Under the pieces are notes generated by a model, which saw nothing but the letters and a program-made list of their open reading frames with translations, did not search any database and was not told the DNA's origin. The position numbers were made by a program, and so were the translations under genes. Below, piece after piece: positions 17,288 through 27,423 of a stretch of 64,000 nt of DNA. How positions within the stretch are numbered: position 1 is the stretch's first letter; each line of letters opens with the position of its first letter. Source of the DNA: Polyangia bacterium (GTDB taxonomy: Bacteria; Myxococcota_A; Polyangia; Nannocystales; Nannocystaceae); contig JAUIKS010000010.1 of assembly GCA_030430565.1 (NCBI GenBank), forward strand, positions 1-64,000, read 5' to 3'.

Positions 17288-18213
17288 TTCTTCTTAAAGG
17301 TGTCGCGCATCCAGCGACCGAGGTGCTCACCGCGCGCGACCATGCGGTTGGTGAACATGAACTCCTTGAGTCGATCGTGGAGCGCGCCGGCGGATTGAAA
17401 CCGGCGGTCGGGATCGCGGGCGAGCGCGGTCAGCAGGATCTGCTCGAGGCGCCTGGGGATGCGCGGGTTGATCGTGCTGGGGCGCGGGACGTGGCAGTTG
17501 CGGACCTTCTCGAAGGTCTCGAGGTCGCTGTTGCCACGGAACAGCCGCTTGCCCGTGAGGATCTCGAAGAACACGACCCCGGCGGCGAAGATGTCGCTGC
17601 GGTGGTCGATCTTGGCGCCGCGGACCTGCTCGGGCGACATGTAGGCGAGCTTGCCCTTGATCACGCCGGCCTGGGTCTGGATCGTCGAGCTCGCGGCCTT
17701 GGCCAGGCCGAAGTCGATGACCTTCACCTCGCCCTCGTAGGAGACGAGGATGTTCGGCGGGCTGATGTCGCGGTGGATGATGTTGAGCGGGTTGCCCAGC
17801 GGGTCCGTCTTGTTGTGGGCGTAGTCGAGGCCGTCGCAGACGCGCGCGATGATGTAGCAGGCGAGCGCCGCGGGGGCGGGGTTACTGCTGCGCTGGGCGT
17901 GGTCGAGGATGGCGCCGACATCACGCCCGTCGACGAACTCGAGCGCGATGTAGAAGGTCTCGCCGTGGCGGCCGAGCTTGTAGATCTGGGCGATGTTGCC
18001 GTGCTGCAGCTGGACGGCCAGCTTGGCCTCGGCCTGGAACATCGCGATGAAGTTCGGGTCGCGGGCGATGTGCGGGAGGATGCGCTTGATCGCCACGGTG
18101 CGCTCGAAGCCCTCGACGCCGTGCTGCATCGCTTTGTAGACCTCGGCCATGCCACCTTGGCTGATGCGGTTCAGCAGGGTGTAGGGACCGATCTTGGTGA
18201 CCGTGGCTGCCAA
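17284..18213 (-). CDS. Ser/Thr protein kinase
   Basis: A cytoplasmic Hanks-type kinase. The glycine loop (LLNRISQGGMAEVYKA), the catalytic Lys (VAIKRI), the HRDISPPN catalytic loop, the DFG motif in VIDFGLAKA and the activation-loop end GKLAYMSPEQVRGAKIDHRSDIFAAG are all present, so it should be active. No transmembrane or sensor domain follows; the chain ends soon after the kinase fold (about 309 residues). The start is uncertain: TTG 18213 puts the kinase fold at the N-terminus. The frame stays open to a GTG at 18501, but the extra ~95 Arg/Pro-rich residues do not look coding. Convergent with the preceding lipoprotein gene and divergent from the VWA gene. Confidence 0.85.
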   Translation of the reverse strand: MAATVTKIGPYTLLNRISQGGMAEVYKAMQHGVEGFERTVAIKRILPHIARDPNFIAMFQAEAKLAVQLQHGNIAQIYKLGRHGETFYIALEFVDGRDVGAILDHAQRSSNPAPAALACYIIARVCDGLDYAHNKTDPLGNPLNIIHRDISPPNILVSYEGEVKVIDFGLAKAASSTIQTQAGVIKGKLAYMSPEQVRGAKIDHRSDIFAAGVVFFEILTGKRLFRGNSDLETFEKVRNCHVPRPSTINPRIPRRLEQILLTALARDPDRRFQSAGALHDRLKEFMFTNRMVARGEHLGRWMRDTFKKN

Positions 18214-18512
18214 CGCGTTCAGTAAATCTTCCCCCAGGAGACAAGTCAAATCGCGGCCGTCGCGGGGTCGTTTCCGCGGCTCCTGCACGCGCGATCGTGA
18301 CCGCTGCGGCGGAATAGAGCGAGTCAGCGCGCGCGCGAGGCCTGGGCGTGACCTGTTGGCTGCGCGCGGAACCGGGGCGCGGCGTGGGTAGGTGTGTGCG
18401 TGCGGTTTTTTCGGGCGCGAAGTTAATCCGATCGGTCGCCGATTGACGCTCTCATCCATATCGCCCCGGCCATTTTCGGGGCGGCCCGTCACGAAAGACA
18501 CGGAGCGTCACG
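18214..18512. other. Intergenic region between divergent kinase and VWA genes
   Basis: About 300 bp separating two divergent genes, so it should hold both promoters. A Shine-Dalgarno-like GGGGGAA on the minus strand lies before the proposed kinase start. The VWA gene has a GGAGCGTCACG ribosome-binding context on the + strand. No clear operator or RNA element was recognised. If the kinase starts further upstream, part of this region is coding. Confidence 0.4.
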
Positions 18513-19781
18513 ATGACCGTCGCCAGTAAGCCCCTCGCTACCTCCCTCGCTTTTCAGCTCGCAATCCCGGCGCTCTCGCTGCTCGCGCTGTCCTCGGCGG
18601 CTTGCACCGTCGGTCCTGTGGAGGACGGACGCGCGCCCTTCGTCACCGCCGGCGATCTCGACGACGTGGGCGACGGCGTGGGCGAGGAGGAGGACGAGGA
18701 GCCGACGCCGGAGGACGACGCGGGCGGGTCGTCGGGCGGCGTCGAGCCGGAGGAGCCCGAGCCGACCGGAGACGACGAGCCGACCGGCGAGGATGACCCG
18801 GCGGAGCCCGAGGTCTGCGAGGTGCTCTCGTTCGCGGCCCCGGAGGTGACGCCTGAGATCATGCTGGTGATCGATCGCTCCAGCAGCATGGTGCACACGA
18901 CCTACGAGAGCTATGTCGGCCCGGAGGCGGAGCCCCAGGAGACGACGCGCTGGGGGCTCGTGCACGGGGTGCTGGAGGAGCTGGTCGACTCGCTCGACAC
19001 GCGCGCGCGCTTCGGCGCCCAGCTGTTCCCGGCGGCGCAGGGGGACCCGCAGGTCCCGGGGAGCGAGTGTGATGTCGGCGACGCGCCGGTGCTCTCGCTG
19101 GCCGGGGAGGCGCCGGAGGACACGCTCGGCGCGCTGAAGGCGTCGATCCCGAGCGCGAACGCGGGCGGTTTTTACGGCGCCTCGCCGATGCGCGCTGCAG
19201 TCGAGCAGGCGAGCGAGCACCTGCTCGCGCTCGAGAGCGACGAGCCCAAGGCGCTCGTGCTGCTCACCGACGGCGCGTCGAATTGCGCGGAGGGGGCCGA
19301 GGAGAGCTTCGAAGTCCATGACGCCACGATCCCGGAGCAGCTCGCTGCGCTCGCGGATGAGCACGGGATCCCGACCTTCGTGGTCGGTCTCGATCCCGAG
19401 CTCGAGGGCTACGCGATCCCGGCCGTGAACCCCTACTCGGCGCTCAACAAGCTGGCGCTGGCTGGCGGTCGACCGATGGGCGTTGATCAGGCCTACTACG
19501 ACAGCGGCGATGTCGACGCGCTGCAGTCCGCGCTCGAGGAGCTTCGCCGGACGCGGCAGTGCGCGTTCACGCCGGAGCTCGGGGGCGCCTTCGCCCCGGA
19601 CGCGCTGCGCGTGCACCTGGCGGGCGAGACGTTGACGCGCGTCGACAGCTGCGACGGCGCGGGCGGCTGGATCGGGCGAAGCGATGACGACGGCGCGCTC
19701 AGCCAGCTCGAGCTGTGCGACGCGACCTGCGATCTGTTCGTGGGCGGTGAGTCCCTCGAGGTCGAGCTGCTCTGCGAGTAG
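18513..19781 (+). CDS. VWA-domain lipoprotein
   Basis: A 422-residue predicted lipoprotein: signal peptide ending in the lipobox SSAAC (Cys31), an acidic Gly/Glu/Asp/Pro linker to about residue 107, then a von Willebrand factor A domain. The MIDAS metal site DRSSS is in LVIDRSSSM, and the Thr/Asp part is likely in VLLTDGASNC. VWA domains bind proteins through a divalent metal. After the domain, a small C-terminal region has three pairs of Cys (QCAF, DSCDG, ELCDATCDLF). Homologous lipoproteins are abundant in myxobacteria; the ligand is unknown. Confidence 0.82.
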   Translation: MTVASKPLATSLAFQLAIPALSLLALSSAACTVGPVEDGRAPFVTAGDLDDVGDGVGEEEDEEPTPEDDAGGSSGGVEPEEPEPTGDDEPTGEDDPAEPEVCEVLSFAAPEVTPEIMLVIDRSSSMVHTTYESYVGPEAEPQETTRWGLVHGVLEELVDSLDTRARFGAQLFPAAQGDPQVPGSECDVGDAPVLSLAGEAPEDTLGALKASIPSANAGGFYGASPMRAAVEQASEHLLALESDEPKALVLLTDGASNCAEGAEESFEVHDATIPEQLAALADEHGIPTFVVGLDPELEGYAIPAVNPYSALNKLALAGGRPMGVDQAYYDSGDVDALQSALEELRRTRQCAFTPELGGAFAPDALRVHLAGETLTRVDSCDGAGGWIGRSDDDGALSQLELCDATCDLFVGGESLEVELLCE

Positions 19782-19803
19782 CCGACATCCGCGTACTCGT
19801 GAC

Positions 19804-19845
19804 AACCAAAAAACGCGGGGGACGGCGTGCGCGCCGTCCCCCGCG
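19804..19845 (-). terminator. lon: Intrinsic terminator for lon
   Basis: A perfect 14-bp stem (19814-19827 with 19832-19845, loop TGCG). Read on the minus strand it is directly followed by TTTTTTGGTT, the standard layout of an intrinsic terminator for the leftward lon transcript, about 105 bp after the lon stop. On the + strand no T-run follows, so it is less effective for the VWA gene, though the hairpin may still protect that mRNA end. Confidence 0.8.
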
Positions 19846-19950
19846 GGGACCAAGAACGATGCGTAGGGTGGAGGGGAGGGACCTTCCTTTCTGGGCGGGT
19901 CAGCGCCCTGGCGTGTTCGCGTTCGTTGTGGGGGGTCGCCTGTGTGGGGC

Positions 19951-22386
<2,436 letters not shown>

Positions 22387-22636
22387 TGGTTCTCTCCTCG
22401 ATCGGCGCGGGTCGCGGTTGTTGCCCCCGACGGGGCCTTGTGTCCGGCCGTGAATGAAACCTAAAACCGTTCAAACGCTCGTCAACCCGTTTATTTTTTG
22501 CACCCAGCGTGGTCTTGGGCGGCGGCGCGGGAGCGCACGGGTCGGCACCCCTCAGTGTGCGACCTGACGCGCCCGACCTGACGAGCGAATTGAGCGCGGG
22601 AGGAAGTCGCGCACACGCGTGCAGGGAAGAAGAGCG

Positions 22637-23233
22637 CTAGCCAGCGCGCTGGAGGAGGCCGCCGAGGATCAGCCGGTGCATGGCCGAAAGTTCAGCCGTG
22701 AGCTGAGCCGGGTCGCGCGCGAGCAGCTTCGGCGCTTCGAAGCTGGCGTATGCAAGGATCACGGCGCGGGCGGTCGCGGCCCCCTGGGACATAAACACGC
22801 CGGCATCGCGGGCGCCTTTTAAAAACTCCTCGATCAGCGTGACCTGCGAGTCGTGAAATGTCGAGCAGGCCTCGCGCACTGCGGCGCAGGAGCTCGCGCA
22901 CAGCAGCGACGAGGCGTGGTCGCCGTCGCTGGCGAGCTCGAGCAGGCGCTCGGTGCGAACGTCGAAGATCGCCTGGAAGCGGGCTTCGAAGCCGCGCGTC
23001 TCGTCGCGGGCGGCGACCCGCATGGCCGCGAGCACGCCGGCGTGGCGTCGCCCCGAGAGCGCCGCGATGATCGCGGCCTTGGAGCGGAACTCGAGGTAGA
23101 CGGTGCCGACGCCGACCTCGGCCGCGTGGGCGATCTGAGCGATCGTCGTCTTACTGGGACCTTGTCGGCGAAACAGCTCGCAGGCCGCGTCGAGGATCTG
23201 GGTGCGACGGCAGCTGGGTCCTTGGTGTGGCAC
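22637..23233 (-). CDS. TetR-family transcriptional regulator
   Basis: A 198-residue regulator. The N-terminal DNA-binding domain reads ILDAACELFRRQGPSKTTIAQIAHAAEVGVGTVYLEFRSK, a textbook TetR helix-turn-helix. The C-terminal ligand-binding part has several Cys (SLLCASSCAAVREAC), unusual enough to suggest thiol or metal sensing, though that is only a guess. The start chosen is GTG 23233, just before the HTH; an in-frame GTG at 23509 would add a ~90-residue Arg/Pro-rich stretch that does not look coding. It lies divergently next to the FlhB-like/priA pair, which it might control. Confidence 0.85.
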   Translation of the reverse strand: MPHQGPSCRRTQILDAACELFRRQGPSKTTIAQIAHAAEVGVGTVYLEFRSKAAIIAALSGRRHAGVLAAMRVAARDETRGFEARFQAIFDVRTERLLELASDGDHASSLLCASSCAAVREACSTFHDSQVTLIEEFLKGARDAGVFMSQGAATARAVILAYASFEAPKLLARDPAQLTAELSAMHRLILGGLLQRAG

Positions 23234-23310
23234 GGGCGCAGGCCGATCCTGCCAGGCGATCGCGTCCGCGAACAGTCGCGGATGACGCGGGCCCTGCGTC
23301 GCGGTGGGAA

Positions 23311-24009
23311 ATGGCGTCGGTCGACGGAACCGGTTATTCAGAGGCGGCCTTGAGCGGCGTACCGAGCATCGCGCCTGACTCCCGTCGGCTCGCGCAGGCG
23401 CACGCGGCCGGCCTGCGCCCCGGCTCGCGATGGCTGCGGGTGGCGGCGCACGGGCTCGCCTTGGTGCTGCTCGCGCCGTGGTTGACCAGCGGGCTGTTGG
23501 GACAGACACGCGCGCTGTGGCGCGCCGTCTTCGTCCTGGGCACCCCGAGCTGGGAGCTCGCGCTCACGGCGAGCGCGCGCGCGCTCGCGCTGCTCGGGGC
23601 GGGGGTGCTGGGCGCGGCCGTGGTCGCCGAGCTCGCGGTCGCGATCGTGACGCGGGCGCTGGGCCCTCGGGCGTCCGCGCGGGGGCTTCGACGGCTCGGG
23701 CGCGTGGGGTCGTGGCGGCGGCGGTACGGCGCGCTGCACCTCATCGGCCTCCTGCTCCTGGGCGTCTTGGCGATGATGGCGGTTGGGACAGGTTTAGTCG
23801 CGGGCGCGGCGCGGGCGGTGGACGCCTCACCCCGCGGGCTCGAGCTCCTGTGGTCGACATGGTGGAGCCGGGCGCTCGTCACCTGCGCCGGGCTGCTCGC
23901 GGTCTTAGGCGCGCTCGAGCGTCGACTCGGCGCGCACGCCCGCTGGCGCGCGCTGCACCAGACGTACGAGGAGCGCCGGCGGGAGCTCCAGGAGAACAGG
24001 CGACGGTGA
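23311..24009 (+). CDS. FlhB/SctU-like membrane domain lacking the autocleavage domain
   Basis: A 232-residue membrane protein with about four hydrophobic segments. Residues 26-42 (RRLAQAHAAGLRPGSRW) match the signature before the first helix of FlhB/SctU, RL-x2-A-x3-G-x2-P-x-S. A basic loop between helix pairs (LGPRASARGLRRLG) fits the FlhB loop that wraps the FliPQR gate. After the last helix comes ERRLGAHARWRALHQTYEER-RRELQEN, in the place of the FlhB linker ending in ESEGDP. The protein stops there: the cytoplasmic domain with the NPTH self-cleavage site is absent. Start ATG 23311 follows GGTGGGAA; a GTG at 23227 is also in frame. The stop overlaps priA (GTGA). The family call is my own alignment by eye; otherwise it is an unknown membrane protein. 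Confidence 0.55.
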   Translation: MASVDGTGYSEAALSGVPSIAPDSRRLAQAHAAGLRPGSRWLRVAAHGLALVLLAPWLTSGLLGQTRALWRAVFVLGTPSWELALTASARALALLGAGVLGAAVVAELAVAIVTRALGPRASARGLRRLGRVGSWRRRYGALHLIGLLLLGVLAMMAVGTGLVAGAARAVDASPRGLELLWSTWWSRALVTCAGLLAVLGALERRLGAHARWRALHQTYEERRRELQENRRR

Positions 24010-26588
24010 GCGGCGCGCGGCTGGTCTCTGTCGCGTTGCCGGTCGCGGTCGACCGCGGCTTCACCTACGCGTGCCCGGCTCGCTGGGGCGCGGCGCCGGA
24101 GCCTGGCGCGCGCGTGCTCGTGCCCTTTGGGTCACGTGGGCTCGTCGGCGTGATCCGCCCGGCGCCGGCCGAGGCGGTCGAGGGAGAGCGCCTGCGGGAG
24201 ATCCACGAGCGCCTCGACCCGCCCGAGCGCCCAGCCTTGACCGAGGATCTGGTCGCGCTCTGCGAGTGGATTTCGAACTACTACGTCGCGCCGATCGGCG
24301 AGGTCTACCGGCTCGCGCTGCCGGGCCTGATGACCGGCGCGGACGCCCGCGTGGTCGGGCTCAGCGAGGCCGGCGAGGCGCTCGCGCGGCAGCTCGCGCC
24401 GGCGAAGTTCAGCGAGCAGGGCGAGGCGCCGCCGATCTTGCAGGTGCAGGCCCAGGAGACGAGCCGGATGCCGCGGGCGCGCGAGCGTCTGCTGATCGCG
24501 ATCGCGGGCGCGCGCGGGCGGAGCCTGCCGGTCGCGAAGCTCGGCTCGATCAAGCCGCGGATCCCGAGGGCGCTCACGGAGCTGTCGGCGCTGGTCGAGG
24601 CGGGCCTGTGCACCCTGCGGTGGAGCGAGCTCGAGGACGAGCGCGCGCGCGTCGAGCTGCACTTTCGCCGCACCGAGTACCTGCGCCGCTCGAGCGGCGA
24701 CGAGGTCGCGATCGCCCGAGTGATCGGGCGCAGCAAGAAGCGCCGCGCGCTGCTCGACATGCTCGAGACGGCGCCCGAGGGCAGCTGGGTGTCGATCGGC
24801 GAGCTGCGCGGACCGTTTCCGCGGGCGCGCGCGCTGATCAAGCCGCTCGTGGCCGCCGGCTTGGTGGTCTGCGAGGAGCGCCCGCGGCTGCTCGATCCCT
24901 TCGCGTCGGGGGCGGTGGAGTCGACGACGCCGCAGACGCCGACGGAGGATCAGGCGCGCGCGCTCGAGCAGCTGCGGGCCGATGTCGACGCCGGTGAGTT
25001 CGCGGCTGCGCTGCTGCACGGGATCACGGGCAGCGGAAAGACCGAGGTCTACCTGCAGCTCATCGCCCACGCGCTCGAGCAGGGCGGCGGCGCGATCGTG
25101 CTGGTCCCGGAGATCGCCTTGACGCCGCAGCTCTCGGATCGCTTCCGCGGGCGCTTCGGCGACACGGTGGCGGTGCTGCACAGCGGGCTGACGCCGCGCC
25201 AGCGCCTCGACGCCTGGCAGCAGATCCGCGCGAGCCAGGTCCGGATCGTGATCGGCGCGCGCTCGGCCGTGTTCGCGCCGGTGCCGAGGCTGCGGGTGAT
25301 CGTCGTCGACGAGGAGCACGACGCGTCGTTTAAGCAGGAGGACGGCGTCCGCTACAACGCGCGCGACGTCGCCTTGGTGCGCGCGCGCAGCCTCAAGGCG
25401 GTCGCGGTGCTCGGCAGCGCGACGCCCTCGCTCGAGACCTACGAGCAGGCGCGGGGCGGTCGCTACCGGTGGCTGCGCCTGCTGACGCGGCCGACGACGC
25501 GCCCGCTGCCCAACGTCGAGGTCGTGCCGCTCTCGGTCCATCGACCTGACCCTGAGACCATGCTCTCGGCGCGCCTGCTGACGGCGCTGCGCAAGACGGT
25601 CGCGGCCGGCGAGCAGGCGATCTTGTTCCTCAACCGGCGCGGCTTCGCGACGACGCTGGTGTGTGACTCCTGCGGCGCGCTCACGCAGTGCCCCGACTGC
25701 AGCGCGCCCTCGATGACCTACCACCTGCGGCGCAACCGGCTGATGTGTCACCTCTGCGGGCACATCGAGGCGCCGCCCGAGCGCTGCAAGAGCTGCAACA
25801 AGGGCGAGCTGCTGCACGGCAACGCCGGCACCGAGCGCGTCGAGCTGGCGGTGACGCGCGAGGTCGAGGGCGCCCAGGTCCTGCGCCTCGATCGCGACAC
25901 GAGCCGCGGGCGCGGGCTGATCGACACCCTCACGAAGTTTCGCGCGGGCGAGGCGAACGTGCTGGTCGGCACGCAGATGCTCTCGAAGGGCCACGACTTC
26001 CCCGGGGTGACGCTGGTCGGGATCCTGCAGGCGGACCACGGCCTCGGGCTCCCAGATCTTCGCGCGGCCGAGCGCACGTTTCAGCTGGTCACGCAGGTGG
26101 CCGGTCGGGCAGGTCGCGGCGACCGGCCGGGGCGCGTGCTGATGCAGGCCTACGCGGTCCAGCACCCGGCGGTCACCTGCGCGCGGCTGCACGACTACGA
26201 CGAGTTCGCGACCTGGGAGCTCGCGCGTCGGCGCGAGCTCGGCAACCCGCCGTTTGGTCACCTCGCGCTGATCCGGGTGTCGGGTGTTGGCGACGAGGCG
26301 GTCCAGCGCCGCGCCGTGGCGATCGCCACGGTCGCGCAGACCGGCGTCGCGCAGATCCTGGCGCAGCACGACGACGCGGACGAGCCGCCGATCCGGCTGC
26401 TCGGGCCGGTGCCCTCGCCGATCGAGCGCATCAACAAGCGGACGCGCTGGCAGCTGCTGCTGCGCGCCCGCACGCGAAAGCCCCTGCGCTGGCTGCTCCG
26501 CGGGCTGCGTGGGCAGTTGGGCGCCCACGGCTCGGGCGCGAGCGCCACGCACGCTGCGGTCGATGTCGATCCGCAGAGTCTTTTGTAA
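24006..26588 (+). CDS. priA: Primosomal replication protein N' (PriA helicase)
   Basis: PriA (860 residues) restarts collapsed replication forks as a 3'-5' helicase. The 3'-DNA-end-binding domain is N-terminal (VALPVAVDRGFTYACP). Helicase motifs include Walker A ITGSGKTEVY, DEEH (VVDEEHDASFKQEDGVRYN), GSATPSLE and the C-terminal VAGRAGRG. The zinc-binding insert has CDSCG, CPDC, CHLCG and CKSC pairs. It is longer than typical PriA (~730), mainly through the segment around residues 120-300. The GTG start overlaps the stop of the FlhB-like gene, so translation is coupled. Confidence 0.96.
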   Translation: MSGARLVSVALPVAVDRGFTYACPARWGAAPEPGARVLVPFGSRGLVGVIRPAPAEAVEGERLREIHERLDPPERPALTEDLVALCEWISNYYVAPIGEVYRLALPGLMTGADARVVGLSEAGEALARQLAPAKFSEQGEAPPILQVQAQETSRMPRARERLLIAIAGARGRSLPVAKLGSIKPRIPRALTELSALVEAGLCTLRWSELEDERARVELHFRRTEYLRRSSGDEVAIARVIGRSKKRRALLDMLETAPEGSWVSIGELRGPFPRARALIKPLVAAGLVVCEERPRLLDPFASGAVESTTPQTPTEDQARALEQLRADVDAGEFAAALLHGITGSGKTEVYLQLIAHALEQGGGAIVLVPEIALTPQLSDRFRGRFGDTVAVLHSGLTPRQRLDAWQQIRASQVRIVIGARSAVFAPVPRLRVIVVDEEHDASFKQEDGVRYNARDVALVRARSLKAVAVLGSATPSLETYEQARGGRYRWLRLLTRPTTRPLPNVEVVPLSVHRPDPETMLSARLLTALRKTVAAGEQAILFLNRRGFATTLVCDSCGALTQCPDCSAPSMTYHLRRNRLMCHLCGHIEAPPERCKSCNKGELLHGNAGTERVELAVTREVEGAQVLRLDRDTSRGRGLIDTLTKFRAGEANVLVGTQMLSKGHDFPGVTLVGILQADHGLGLPDLRAAERTFQLVTQVAGRAGRGDRPGRVLMQAYAVQHPAVTCARLHDYDEFATWELARRRELGNPPFGHLALIRVSGVGDEAVQRRAVAIATVAQTGVAQILAQHDDADEPPIRLLGPVPSPIERINKRTRWQLLLRARTRKPLRWLLRGLRGQLGAHGSGASATHAAVDVDPQSLL

Positions 26589-26615
26589 GCGGCTTTTGCA
26601 GGCGCCGGTCGCGAC

Positions 26616-26645
26616 GACGCCGCCGACCCGAGGGTCCGCGGCGTC
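26616..26645. terminator. Hairpin between convergent priA and DUF2147 genes
   Basis: Arms 26616-26623 and 26638-26645 pair perfectly, with an inner GACC/GGTC pair and a CGAG loop. It sits in the middle of an 80-bp convergent gap and probably serves as a shared terminator, although no T-run follows on either strand. Confidence 0.45.
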
Positions 26646-26668
26646 TCGTGGGCGAGTCCGTGGGTGGA

Positions 26669-27220
26669 CTAGCAGCCGGAGTTGTCAGCGCCGGTCTCGG
26701 TGACCGTCTTGACCAGGTCCGCGCGACAGCTCTTGGTGCACCACTGCCACTCCTGGCGGCGGCCGATGAAGCCGTTGCGGTCGAGGCTGCCCTTGGCGTC
26801 GATGACCTGGCCCTTGGTGCCGTCCTTGTAGCCGATGCTGATCCAGTAGCGCTTGCCCTTCTCGGGGTCGAGGATGCGCCCCTGGGACCAGCGCTGCTTG
26901 TCCGAGTCCCACTGCAGGCCGCTCATGATCAGCATGCCCTTGACCGGCTTGCACTTCAGGTCGCCCTTGCAGTTCTTGCAGAGCGTGTCCTGGGGCTTTT
27001 GCAGCAGCGCGTCGACCTTGCCGTAGATCTTGTCACGGTACGTGAAGATCTTGAGGATCGACTTTTTGGTGGTGCCGTCGTCATCGATGGTCACCCAGTA
27101 GCCGTCCGGAGCCCCCAGGGGGTGGTTAGCCACGGCGTAGGAGCCCGTAAGCATGGCGCCGGCGATCACGAGCGCGCCGGCGACTTTGGAGGCGAATTTC
27201 AGCGAGGGACGGAGGCTCAT
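26669..27220 (-). CDS. DUF2147-type secreted protein
   Basis: A 183-residue exported protein: signal peptide (FASKVAGALVIAGAMLTGSYAVA) and then a DUF2147-like domain. Matching features are GYWVTIDDDG near the start, IFTYRDKIYGKVDALLQKP, then KPVKGMLIMSGLQWD and GRILDPEKGKRYW. Two Cys pairs (LCKNC and WCTKSC) are extra and could form disulfides in the periplasm. Function of the family is not known. Start ATG 27220 has AAGAAAGG about 10 bases upstream; the longer in-frame TTG is unlikely. Confidence 0.8.
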   Translation of the reverse strand: MSLRPSLKFASKVAGALVIAGAMLTGSYAVANHPLGAPDGYWVTIDDDGTTKKSILKIFTYRDKIYGKVDALLQKPQDTLCKNCKGDLKCKPVKGMLIMSGLQWDSDKQRWSQGRILDPEKGKRYWISIGYKDGTKGQVIDAKGSLDRNGFIGRRQEWQWCTKSCRADLVKTVTETGADNSGC

Positions 27221-27423
27221 GTGTGTGCGGCCTTTCTTTCGGTTCAACCTCTGGATCCAGTGAGGTCCGGCAGGCTTTCAGCCTGACTGAGTCACGGCGC
27301 CTGGCATTCATTGAATTTCTTGCATGGTTTGTCGCGCGCGCCAACTGAACTCGCGCACACGTCGGAGCGGCCGCGTAGCAGGCCGGCCGAGCGCGCGCCG
27401 TAGCCTGATAGACTGCGCGCCGC

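Noticed and set aside
24132..26552. An 806-codon minus-strand frame.
   Set aside because: It is antisense to priA, whose helicase and zinc motifs are clear on the + strand.
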